From Holacanthus passer (Eukaryota; Chordata; Actinopteri; Pomacanthidae): DNA of 64,000 nucleotides. Shown piece by piece: positions 49,850 to 60,428 of the stretch (its first letter is position 1; every line of letters starts with the position of its first letter). The notes under the pieces were generated by a model, which worked only from the letters and a program-made list of their open reading frames with translations, was not told where the DNA came from and did not search any database. The stretch spans positions 1,238,501 to 1,302,500 of the forward strand of contig JAFREQ010000106.1 in NCBI GenBank assembly GCA_025331565.1, in the 5' to 3' direction. The position numbers and the translations under genes are program-made.

Positions 49850-50130
49850 GGAATACTGGATCCTACACTTTCCATAATGCAGTTTGTTGGACTTTTGCTG
49901 CCTGGTGAATGTGGACATCTTTCAAACTCTGTGCTTCCAGTTTGTCTTACAAGTCTCCACACCCAGGCTCATGACTATATGACTATAAGACTCATGACTA
50001 TAATACCATGGTTTTCTTAGACTTGAAAAAGCTCCTTTATGCAGCTATTTTCGCAGGCTGAGCAACACTTCTCATGACTATTAAACTGACTTTAAAGTGT
50101 AAATCTGGCGGAGTGCTCCTTTAAATGCTG
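49850..50130 (-). repeat. Dispersed repeat (intron 6)
   Basis: Begins 'actggatcctacactttcca', inverted relative to 46160, and ends 'ggcggagtgctcctttaa'. A short duplication of 'catgactat' lies at 49970-50002. It is non-coding, and the boundaries are approximate. Confidence 0.5.
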
Positions 50131-50343
50131 ACCAAACACAGGCAGCTTTACAAGAGTGTTGCTTAAATTGAACAAAGTTATTGATCTTGAAAGTTAACTC
50201 TTGACAAAACTCCACGAAAGAAACACTTAAAAACAAGCAAACAAGTGGAACTTCAGTGGAAATTGTTTCGTTAACAGCTGTTTTAAGGTCTAGAATAAAC
50301 TGTCAGGCTCAACTTTGAGGCAAACATGGACGAGCACATCTAA

Positions 50344-50730
50344 AACCCTGATTCCAAAAAAGAGCATGAGTAAAGCAGAATGTGATCATTTGCAAATCCT
50401 TTTTGTGACATATGAAAGTTAGGAGCAACAAAAGACTGTGAAAGTTGTGGACTGATCCAAAAACACCTGTTTGGATCATTCCACAGGTAAACAGGTTCAT
50501 TGGTAACAGGTGATGGGATCATGATTGGGTATGAAAGGTTCAACCTGGAAAGACTCAGTCGTTCACAAGCGAGGATGGAGAGACACTTTGTGAACACATG
50601 GTTGTATGAAGGAGATTAATACATGAGCTCAGGAACACTTTTCAAAACCGTTGTCAGTGAACAGAGTTTGCTTGCAAATGATTGCATCCTGTTTTTTTAG
50701 CATCCCAACTTTTTTAGAATTGGAACCTGT
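50344..50730 (+). repeat. Internally deleted DNA-transposon copy
   Basis: The ends are inverted: 'accctgattccaaaaaag' on the left against 'cttttttagaattggaacct' on the right. The interior has 'atcatttgcaaatccttttt', 'caggtaaacaggttcattgg' and 'tttgtgaacac', in the order of a high-copy fish/frog DNA transposon with CCCCAATTCCAA-type ends. At under 400 bases it lacks any transposase. Confidence 0.7.
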
Positions 50731-51851
50731 AGAACAAGTGAGTATGTGACCCTTGAGTGGAGATTCTGTCATCTAGCCATATTGAATTCATCGTTTAAAT
50801 TCACAGTTGCGTGATCAGAAAGCAGGTACGAATCTGAGCAAGCAATCTCTGGCAGCTGTTGATAGTGTTATCCTGCGGACACATTTCAGCCGGGACCAAA
50901 AAAAAAAGTACCGAGGTTCGATATCCGGCTCTACTTCTGTGTGGTAAAACCTTCAACATTATCGACACTTTCAACCAGCAGTCCTCAGAAACACTCTCTC
51001 CTAACGGCAGGTTGAATGAGTAAACTCTGCCTTGTTCTTAGTTTTTATGGAGGTGCCTTTGTGTTTGCCTTCGCCAGCCTGTGCATGCAGAGCGGAGAGC
51101 CAGGTACACAGCCGGGGTGTTTTCTTCCACTCGGCGCAGAAGAGAGGATAGAAAGGGGATATAAATAAATGAATGGCAGGGGGAGAATGGGAGAACACAG
51201 AGGGTGGAGGAGGCTAAATTGGACACAAGAAAGCTTCTTGCATTCTGACACAGCAGCGGCCTCCTGCTGCGTGTGTGTGTGCACGCTCGCGTGCAAACAT
51301 GCGAGGTGTTTCTTCCACTCGTGCTGCAGATACGCCGACGGCTTCTTCACCATTTTCTTGCAGGCGCACGCACACACACATGCAGACGTACCCTGAGAGG
51401 GCTGGTGAGCTCACAGAGACACCATCTGTCTTTCTAATCAAACAGGAATAGAGCCCTGTAAGAGTGGATTAATGCCTTTCTCAGCTCTGTCTATGTGTGT
51501 GTGTGTGTGTGTGCAGAGATCCAGATTGTATACCTGTTGTTATCTTACAATGACAAACACCTCCTCGCCCAGATTCAGCCTCATGAATGATGCTTGTTTT
51601 GTTTTTTATCTGCGTTTGCTTATAATGATGAAATAATTTCACCATTCATCAAACAGCTGTACGCCGTCTTTTTGCTTGTCTTTTTTTTTTGTTCACTCCA
51701 CTAACACACAGCTGCTGCAGTCGCAAAGGCAACACCTTAACAGAGACATCCAAACGGCTCCCAGCTCATAATTTGGCAGGTCCGGTCAGGGCGCAGAGTC
51801 CCCGAGGGGAACCGCTGCTGCATGTGACGTAGTTAATGTCACAATAATGTG

Positions 51852-51883
51852 AAACTTTATTGATCCCTGCAGGGAAATTTCTG
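51852..51883 (+). repeat. Retroelement-like tail fragment
   Basis: 'aaactttattgatccctgc' then 'agggaaattt' is the consensus-like core of the same family of fish retroelement ends. No longer element is recognisable around it. Confidence 0.5.
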
Positions 51884-53442
51884 CGGTTTGCCTCCATCAG
51901 GGACGTCTGAGCACAGTGTCAGCTGCTCGGTGGAACCGGGATGGATTAATTTACTGACTCGTTCAAGGACATCTCGGCCGGGCAGATGTTAGCTGACACG
52001 CAGCAACTGAACGCTGTTCGACTAGATGCTGATGATGTGTTACTTTCCTTCTCACTAATTGGGAATTCATTTCTAGGGATAGAAATAATAAAATAATATT
52101 GGTTGTGTTGGTGCTCTGCTTTTCCTTTGTTTGCCTCCATGTCTCAACTTATGTAATAAGTTATCAACCTCAATTTTTAGAGATTAACTTATATGATAAA
52201 CTACCATAACATACAATTAACTTTTTTTTTTTTAATTGTGTTTCTCCCGAAAAACAGTATGAAGTTTGCTGAAAATTGCCAGCATTCATTCAAATTGTTC
52301 AATTGTTGAATGTGGTTTGGTTGAACTGTTTTATAGTTGGACAGAACATGATAAAAGTGCAATATTACAAGTATTGTGAAAACCAGGATAATTTGGGAGT
52401 GAATGTTGAAAAATGGGACATTTTAGTCTACAGATATTTGTCAGGTCACCCGGCTTGAAACCAGGACAAACTAAGAAGTCTGGTCACCGCACGTTTGCTG
52501 CCGTCACTAAAGTGTAAACTTGGCCCTGCAAACTAGTCAATAAAATAAAACTCTCGGCCTTGTTAATAACGCTCAGCCAACTGCAGGTAGTAGGATAGTT
52601 AGTCATGTTAACAATCTGCACTATGTTAAAGCTGATAAACACACTGTCGCACATTCCTTACACTTTTTATATTGTGTGTTTGGTTTTGCACACACACCAC
52701 CCGTCAAACTCTCTAAATACCAAGTGTTGATCTCAATACACACTTCAACATGTGGACAAACCCAAAGCTTCACCAGCCTGTAAGATTGATACTGATTGTA
52801 CAGGAACAAGTTTAGTCATTTTGTGTCATCAAATAGTTGAAATTTAAGAAAAAGCTGAGATGAAAGAATGTAAATGTGTGTGCGAATGTGTGTGTGTAAG
52901 AGCAGACAGGAGTCATGTCGTGTGTGTGTGTATACGTGTGTGTTCTTCATCAAACATTAATGAGGTCCACCGCTGAAGAGCAGCGAACGGCGAAGGTTAA
53001 CTCCATGTGACATTTCAGTGTTGGCCGACCTGCAGATTGTCCAACATATAAAACACGATGTGACTGCGGCTGGAGAACACGAGTCCGTCATGTAAAACAC
53101 CGTCTGATCGGAGGCGGAGCGAGCTGGGAAACGTGTTCAGCAACATGTCGCGGTTGGAAATGAAACCTGACAACGCGATGTGATTGATTACAGACTGAAT
53201 TGTACAAACCACCGACCATAATTGGAAATATTTTATCACTTCACTTGCCCTTCTGGCTCTTTAACATTCAATCAGCCTGTAATAAGGTGACATTTGCTTC
53301 GCCGCAGGTCACAGAAATGTCACATGTTCGGTTTGACTCAAGAACACGCCGGAGAAAAGAGTTGTTTTGTTTAGAGGAAATGAAGTGAGATGGGATGCAG
53401 TTATTTTGGTGCAGGTAATAAGATCTTTCTACTGTCTTTTAG

Positions 53443-53538
53443 ATCATTGTCCTGTGGAACTGCGACAAGCCTCTTCCTGCCAAACACCGCTGGCCCGCCA
53501 CCTCCGTGCCCGTCATCGTCATCGAGGGGGAGAATAAG
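53443..53538 (+). CDS. ext1: ext1 exon 7 (GT64 domain)
   Basis: This 96-bp, phase 0-0 exon encodes 32 residues, IIVLWNCDKPLPAKHRWP through VIVIEGENK. IIVLWNCDKPLP is the conserved GT64 segment that in related family members helps form the UDP-sugar pocket. The acceptor is 'tgtcttttag|atc'. The donor 'aag|gtcaaa' is weak (C at +3, A at +5) and runs straight into a CA tract. Length and phase equal human exon 7 (residues 513-544), and about three residues differ from human. The weak donor is the only oddity. Confidence 0.97.
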
Positions 53539-53542
53539 GTCA

Positions 53543-53557
53543 AACACACACACACAC
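53543..53557. repeat. (CA)n tract after exon 7 donor
   Basis: Short CA tract beginning five bases inside intron 7, directly after a weak donor. Confidence 0.9.
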
Positions 53558-54089
53558 TCCTCCTTTACCTCGCTATCGTTTCTAATTACGTAGCTCATCT
53601 TGTGCTTATTCTCAAACTGTAAAGCTACTGTATCTTTTTTTATTTCATTCAGTCGGAGAGTTTCTGGGAGTTAATGAGTTTCGATTTGCGCTGCGCTGAT
53701 TCCATTAAAGGACAGTTTGTGTGGTTTTAATTAAAGCTCAGTAATGAGAATAATATACATTGAGAGGCTAATGCGTATTGTTAGGAAAGATAAGGAGGCA
53801 ATAAAGTGCATATGCACAGTGGAATTTATTTATTTTTAATGTATTTACTGCTGTTTATTCTTTATTTTAATCACAAGTAAATATCTAATTAACTGAAGAA
53901 AGTGACAACATCTCTCTGGAGAAATAAGTTGCAGTTGAGTTGCTATAAATATACATAATAAATACACGGCCAGAAAACAAGCTTCGACTTCATTGATTTA
54001 ATTATGTTTCAGGTTTGATTTTTCTTAATGTGTCTAATAATTCGTGATGCTCACATCCCTGCAGTCATTTATTATTACAAAATCAATCT

Positions 54090-54325
54090 TTTTAAGGATG
54101 CAACTAAAGATTATTTTCATTATGTGCTGATTATTTTGCCGATGTATCAGTTGATTATTTGCTCTATAAAGTGAAAATAGCGAATCGTGTAATATAAAAA
54201 GCGGCAAATATTCAGTTTACAATCATATAAAACAGAGAAAAGCAGCAAATTCTCACACACTTTGAAGCATTTTCTTCTTGAAAAACTGAAACGATTACAT
54301 AATTATCAAAATGACTGACAGTTCA
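54090..54325 (+). repeat. hAT-like dispersed repeat, copy 5
   Basis: Forward copy in intron 7 starting 'gatgcaactaaagattattt' and continuing through 'cagtttacaatcatataaaa', 'gcagcaaattctcacac' and a terminal 'gattacataattatcaaaat'. It is the best preserved forward copy in the window. Confidence 0.75.
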
Positions 54326-55039
54326 TTTGTGTCTGCTTTAATATTATTTCTTCCTTAACAAACTTTTTCATAAATCTTTTCAAGTGCACAGGAGAAAAAG
54401 GTATAAATGAGACTCAGAGCTTTAACAACAAAATGAAATGTGCATTAAAAATGATGTTTTTATGCATAGTTTTTCCCTCTGACACTGTCATAAGAGACAC
54501 ATGTTTTTCCATGGCCAGACATGAGCCACAGCCCTGAGCCATGAACGTGCCTCAGTGGCATTTATTATGACAACCTTATGAGGCTTTTACGCTGACGACT
54601 CTGCCCTGTCGAAGGGGCTGCTGTGTTCGCCTTGACCTCCCTGCGACTTCTCCTTGTCAGAGTCAAAGGTCGGACGTGGACACGCGGGGCGATACCTGCC
54701 TCCAGCCGCCGATCCGAGCTCGGTTTCACAATTTCCCAACTCACGAGATTAAGGTTGTTTTTGAGGTAAAGGAAACAGGATCTGGTTGCTCATCTGTATT
54801 CTGAGACATCGGGCTCATCCGACGCCGTCCTCTCTCCTCGCCCGCCGCCCGTGAGGACTTAACTTCACCTGCCAATCAGAGGAAGTGGTTTTCACATCAG
54901 TGTCAGTCACCCGGCGGTAGGCTGGGTTTATGGTTTACCTCTCCCCGTGGCTCTGAGTGGTTTCTCCCAAGCTGTCAATCACAGCGGGAGGGCTCTGTGT
55001 GTCCGTGAAAAGCGAGCAGAACAGGCTTAGCGTGCTGGA

Positions 55040-55066
55040 GTGTGTGTGTGTGTGTGTGTGTGTGTG
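55040..55066. repeat. (GT)13 microsatellite
   Basis: Pure run in intron 7. Confidence 0.95.
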
Positions 55067-55153
55067 CGCCAGGCAGCCTGTGGTTTGTTGTGGTTGTGGC
55101 GGGTTCTGTGTTTACTGTGGCGAGCCAAGCTGTGTTCCTCCACCCCACAGAGG

Positions 55154-55175
55154 GAGAGAGAGAGAGAGAGAGAGA
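55154..55175. repeat. (GA)11 microsatellite
   Basis: Pure GA run followed by about 160 bases of pyrimidine-rich DNA. Confidence 0.92.
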
Positions 55176-55929
55176 AGGTTTTTTTATCCCTCTCTCGCCT
55201 TTTTTCCTGCCACTTTCTTCCTCATCCCTCATCTCTCTCTTTCATCCCCTTCCTCTCTTTTTTCCCCTCTTCATCATTTCTCTTCCTCATCATCATTTTA
55301 CTCTCCTCTCTATTTGCCTTCTCTGCCTCCTCTTCCTCCGGGTCGTAGCCAGATTTTTAGAAATACTGAGGTCCAGAGTCTAAATTCCCTCCATGCACCG
55401 CCTTTCCTCTAATTTATAAAACGAGTTAGATGTCTCATATTTTATTTCCTCAGTCAACAGACTGTATTTTCAGTAAATTTTATTTCCGAACATGAAGGCC
55501 TTAATTCTGATTCAAAGCCTCCACACTGCCAGGAATAAAAAATAGCTAAATCCCTATGGTATTTATTTATTTATTGTTGACCTAAAAGAAATTTAAATAT
55601 ATTGAGTCTAAAAATATCAGACTCAGCCTACAAACCTCCAGCATGGGTGCATTTTTAATCACACAATGAAAACTTCCCTACAGGTTTCTAAAAAGACCTC
55701 AGTGTCCTTAATGGTGGAAACAGAGCTGAACCTTTTTGGCTTCCTCATTTATTTCTCGTCAATTCACACATCTTCCTTCTCGTCTCTTAGTTTAAAGCAT
55801 AATATGTCATCTTGAAGAAGATTTTGGGGAAAATCAGTTTAAAAAGGTCCACTGTTTCTAACTATGGGTCATTTTTTGCGCTTGCGACCTGAGGAAACAG
55901 TTAAAACGCATCTGGGCGGATTCCTCATT

Positions 55930-56238
55930 TAAAGGATTAGCCGATCAAAAGGAAATAAATCGCCAACTATTTTGATAATTGATTAATCACTTCAGTCATT
56001 TTTCAAGCACAAAACATCAAACATTTGCTGATTCCAGCTTCATGAATGTCAAGATTTGCTGCTTTTGTTTGTCATTTGTAGTAGCGAAAGTTTATGACAG
56101 AATTTGAAAACGTAACTTTGGGCACAAGCAATTTTCAGAATCTTATAGACTGTATCTCATCGACGAAACAATTAATCAATAAATCATGAACATCGTCAGA
56201 TTAATGGATGATGAAAAGAATCGTTAGTTGCAGCACAA
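55930..56238 (-). repeat. hAT-like dispersed repeat, copy 6
   Basis: Nearly full-length reverse copy in intron 7, from 'attagccgatcaaaagg' to the terminal 'aatcgttagttgcagcac'. It is inverted relative to the copy 1.6 kb upstream in the same intron, so the two could pair in the pre-mRNA. Confidence 0.75.
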
Positions 56239-59200
56239 GCCTCATAAAGCTTTACTAATAAACTTTGCATGAATTGTGTTATGCTGCTGGGATCGTTTCC
56301 ATCTACCTACATCAGTTTGTTTATACGTGTGCGAGCTAAAGAAACAGTAGCGGAGCAGAGATGATTTGTGCCTGCAAGTTTCTGAACTGCAAGAATCACA
56401 TGTGCAGAAAACACACAATGTGCAGTTTTCATCGACTGCCAGCGCATAATAAAGCGACTTGTGGTTAATTCCTCTGCAAATTGAGAAGCTGAGAATAAGA
56501 CCCAGGTTGAAAAACACCTAAATTACCTTCCTTTCCAGTTTATCTTCACTCCCACACACATCATGTTGTTGCCATGAATTCTCACTTACACACCAAACCT
56601 GTATTTACCTGCAGCTGAGAATAGTCCCAAATACATACACACTCCTTTTGAAAATGAAATATTTGTCACCTGTTTATAATGATTTACATCTTCACTATTG
56701 TTAGTTGCGATTTGTTCGTGGGATTGACAATAAGACAAACACCAGCCGTATCCTTTCTCCTCTTTTCCTCCCTCTGTCATCCTCTCTGGCCAAAAATCTG
56801 GTTCATGACGCTTGATTTAAGCCGTGTGAGAATCCCAGCGGCGCTTAATATGGTTTACACACGCTGGTGGTGGTCGTCTCTCCTCTCGCCGTCTCTCTCC
56901 TCTGCTGTCCTTCAGAGAGGAGGTGAAGTGCTGGAGGCAGATTCCTGCTGTAAGAGCTCACATTCCTGGAGAGCACCAGGCAGCCCCGGGCTAATATGTC
57001 GCACTTCTAACATTACAAACCATCTGGGGGTTGGAAACTCCAGCCTCTCATCCTCTCTTTGTCTTTTTTTTTTCTGTCTCTTTTCTCTTTTTGCTGTTTG
57101 TCTCACTGTCACTCCCCCTCCTCTCCTCTCTCCTTTCTCGCTCCCTCTCCAACTCTTCGTCGCCGGTATCGTCTCTGACACGTTCTGCAGAAAAACAAGT
57201 GGAAAACAAGAAGCGGAGAGATGGGATTGTTTTGTTTCTCTCTTTATGCCCGCAGGAAATTACAGCAGTAATCATGACACTAGAAATGAGAGGGAGGCGT
57301 CGCTTCTCCTCTTTCCTCTCAACTCTCGTTTTCTCTCCTCTTTTCTTCGTCTGTAAATACAACTGTCACTCACTCACACGCCTCGGCTCCTCCGAGCTGC
57401 GAGCGACAGACGAAACTTTGGGCGGCTGTTGTTGCCTCTGTAGAGTCGATGGCACTTGACCTCACCGACAGCTCTGTCGAGGTTCAGCTGTGTGAGGCGA
57501 TAGGAGCTGGAGATCAGGAGACGTGTAAAATTTAGCTCTGAAAGATCAGTCATGTTTTTCCCATGAACTCAGTTTGATCACATACAACTTTGCAACGTTA
57601 GAATTCAAGGCACAGTTGTACTGGTATGAGTTGAAAGAGGAAACCTGGTCCGTCCATCCCAGTGTAGCATCAGATCTAAAAAAGAATGATATTATCTCAG
57701 TTTGAGCCCTTAAACAGAATTTAAATGTTTTTAAATACAGTTATTTTTTCCATATTATGGCCAATATATTAGTTTTAGCATAAGTTAAAGTTCAGTCTGT
57801 TTTTTCCTTTATTTCTTTATCATTTGTAAATAATATTTGTCTGAAAATATACTATGAAATTTTTAAAATCTGTATCAGGTTTCAACCAGCAAAGATCATG
57901 GAAAGGTTTCATCTGTGAATCAGATTAGTTTTGAAACGAAAAAGTTTTTGTTGCTTTTCTCTAGTTCACATCATTGTAAACTTCTAACTAATGAACATTT
58001 GGTGCACAGATGTGTTGGAAAATAAACAGAAAGCATTGAACTCACACTTAGTTTTTACAAATGCAGAATATTAGTCATGGACCTTCATGTCTGCAACAAG
58101 CAAGAGTCAAATCACAGACACTAACACTTTGGACTTGGTTAGATTAAACATGAAGACATCACCTTGTTCACTGGGAAACTGTGATCGGTAATATTTTATG
58201 ACATTTTATTTTATGACACTTTAGCACAGCTAGTTAAGCCACGTATTCTTTCATTTTCCACGCCGTTCGTTAAGTCGGTGCCCTCGGCTGCAGGAGCGAT
58301 GAAGACCTGTTGAGAGCGAGGTCTCTCTGCCGGAGCGCAGCGGGCGGATAATGCCAGGTGTTTACAGAGAAAAAAGGGTCGACGCCGACTATTCTTAAAT
58401 GTAAATGCAATGGCTTTTCAGTGCAGGTGGTGTTTTTAAAAGTATTCTTATGGAGGCCTGACCTTCAGAGCTGTGCTGAATAACTGATTAACAGGCTCTC
58501 CGGCCTGTTAGTGCGTGCACATGTATAGGCCGCGTGTCTGGATGTGTTTGTGCCGCCGCCGCTGTCGAAGCTGTGCATCCGTGAGCTGTTCCTCGTTTGC
58601 GTGGGCTCAAGTTCGAGCACACATGCACTTCACAACGCGCGCACGCTCATCCTCAATGAGAAGCTGCTGTTCTCTCATCCGAGCGCTTTTTCATCGCAAA
58701 GAACTTCCCGTCTAAATATCCTCAAGATATTGATCGTTCCATCCACCCACCAGAACCCGGCCACCGTCGCTCTCGCCGCTTCCAGTAAATATTCAAGGAC
58801 GCTCATTTGTTATACTGTTTGGTTTCATTTGCCGTTAAATATACTGCACATATTCAGTTTTCAACAGTGGCGCGGAGGTAAATTTGTGCCATATGAAGGA
58901 CACACGCTGTATGTGTCAGGCTGCATTTATGTGATATTGATTTAAAATGGAAAGACAAGCCCGCAGCAAGCTTGTATCTGCTCTCCATCACTGTGGAAAA
59001 CAAAGAGGAGCTGCACGCAGTAAAAAGCAGGATATTGGCTTTTCTCTTCTTCTCTGTGCGCCGCTGTTTGTTGATGTCATGGCTCGTTGTCTCCCCTGAA
59101 TCCCATGAATTCGAAAGGGATCATTAAAAATGTATACGGCAGAAAAGAGGTTTTATTCTGAAATTTGGCTCAAGGTGAAGCTGTCGATTGACCCGCGGAT

Positions 59201-59384
59201 CTCATTTAAAACTCATGCGCTTTAGTGACTGAGAGAATTGGATGTCAGGGCGGCTGGTCTCATCTATAAAGCGGGTATAATCGATATTTTTATATTGGAT
59301 GGATTGCATGACTGTTTGTATGTGAAAGGGATAGATTAGAAAAAAAGATTGGGTTCATGTCGGCTCTACAGAGCATTTTGGCAT

Positions 59385-59770
59385 CTTTCAGCTCATTGTT
59401 TTGTTTTGTTTTTTTCAATTAACTCTCATTTTTAAGCAGCTATATTTAGTAAAAGAAGCTGCATGCTACCTGCCAGCACTAAACGACAAAGTTAGCGACT
59501 TGCTGATGAACATAGTGGAGATTTCAGCAGCTGAAGAGACAGATATTTCCCTCAGGAGTTGGAGGAGACAAAAAACAGAGCTAAAAGGAAAGTGAATATT
59601 CGATATGCATTTGTTAGGTGGATGCAAACACTAGTCCAAGTTAATGCAACTGTAATGTTGCTCCATGTCTGCTTCATGAGTAAATAGGCAACTGTTTGCC
59701 AACAAGTTCAACATTAAAGATGAGGATTTACATCTTCTTTCTGCTGCCCCCAAGTGGCCAAAAAATCAAT
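59385..59770 (+). repeat. Dispersed fish repeat with decayed ORF
   Basis: The segment runs from 'atctttcagctcattgtttt' to 'gcccccaagtggccaaaa'. It includes an open frame with the words KVSDLLMNIVE, ISAAEETDISLRSW and TELKGK, which I recognise as a peptide repeatedly mistranslated from a high-copy percomorph repeat rather than a real protein. I do not know the family name. The final ~20 bases recur at 39579-39599. Confidence 0.7.
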
Positions 59771-60338
59771 TACAGTCACAAGATCTTTCGCAATCTGCGT
59801 TCTCGTATCCTGGTGAAACATCATCTTCTTTCCCAATAGAAAATCAAAGTCTCTCCCCTTCTACTGGACCACAATAGGAAAGTATTTCAGAAAAAATATT
59901 TATCATAGTTAATGGCGAGAGACAAATCATTTCATGATCCTGTTTGTCAATTTAAAAGATAATTTTGCAAGTCAAGTAGGTCTCAGTTTGAGTATAAGCC
60001 TGTAATTACGCTCCCAGATGTTAGATAAAATATCCCACACAAACCAAACCATACATAGAGCTATTAATGTTTCCATGAACTGTCATCTGTGAATAAACAC
60101 CTCCACATTGTCGGTTTGCAAAAATATGCAGCTTAATGAAAAAAGGGGACGACATGTATGAGATTGTTTTCTTTCATTTCTCCGCAGCTTTTAGATCTGC
60201 ATTTGCTCCTTCATTCTTTTTAATGTGTTCCAGGCGACCAAATGTTCCCAAATTAATGCTGTTTGAAGACGGTAATCCAACTGCTCTCCTTCTAATGATG
60301 TGCTTTTAACCCTTCGTGCTCTGTCTTTCCCTCCGCAG

Positions 60339-60428
60339 GTGATGAGCAGCCGTTTCTTGCCCTACGAGACCATCGTGACCGACGCCGTCCTCAGCCTGGA
60401 TGAAGACACAGTGTTGTCCACCACAGAG
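60339..60428 (+). CDS. ext1: ext1 exon 8 (GT64 DED metal motif)
   Basis: This 90-bp, phase 0-0 exon encodes 30 residues, VMSSRFLPYETIVTDAVL followed by SLDEDTVLSTTE. The D-E-D triad corresponds to human D565-E566-D567, the DXD-type motif that in GT-A glycosyltransferases binds the metal and UDP-sugar diphosphate. It is complete here. Human EXT1 reads DNII where this reads ETIV; the rest is the same from memory. The acceptor is 'ccctccgcag|gtg' and the donor 'gag|gtatct'. Length and phase equal human exon 8 (residues 545-574). Confidence 0.97.

Larger units (their letters stand above)
49005..53442 (+). other. ext1: ext1 intron 6 (4438 bp)
   Basis: The intron is GT-AG with acceptor 'ctgtcttttag'. 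It carries a cluster of GT tracts (49154-49204, 49370-49414, 49505-49539, 49616-49633), dispersed repeats (49850-50130, 50344-50730, 51852-51883) and a GT tract at 51497-51515. The open frames antisense to 49137-49810 are CA-repeat translations, not genes. Confidence 0.9.
53539..60338 (+). other. ext1: ext1 intron 7 (6800 bp)
   Basis: This is the largest intron after intron 1 in the window, GT-AG, with acceptor 'ttccctccgcag'. It contains two hAT-like repeats in opposite orientation (54090-54325 and 55930-56238), a GT tract (55040-55066), a GA tract (55154-55175), long pyrimidine-rich stretches (55180-55340, 57050-57160) and a repeat with a decayed open frame (59385-59770). The 225-codon open frame at 56679-57356 looks spurious. 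Confidence 0.9.

Noticed and set aside
50912..50930. tRNA B-box-like 'ggttcgatatcc' suggesting a tRNA or SINE head
   Set aside because: One extra base in the box, no matching A box and no clover-leaf upstream.
56679..57356. 225-codon open frame on the plus strand in intron 7
   Set aside because: It is pyrimidine-rich DNA giving Ser/Leu/Phe-rich sequence; no recognisable domain, splice context or codon bias.
59401..59595. 64-codon frame that looks protein-like
   Set aside because: I recognise it as part of a high-copy fish repeat, so it is recorded as a repeat, not a gene.
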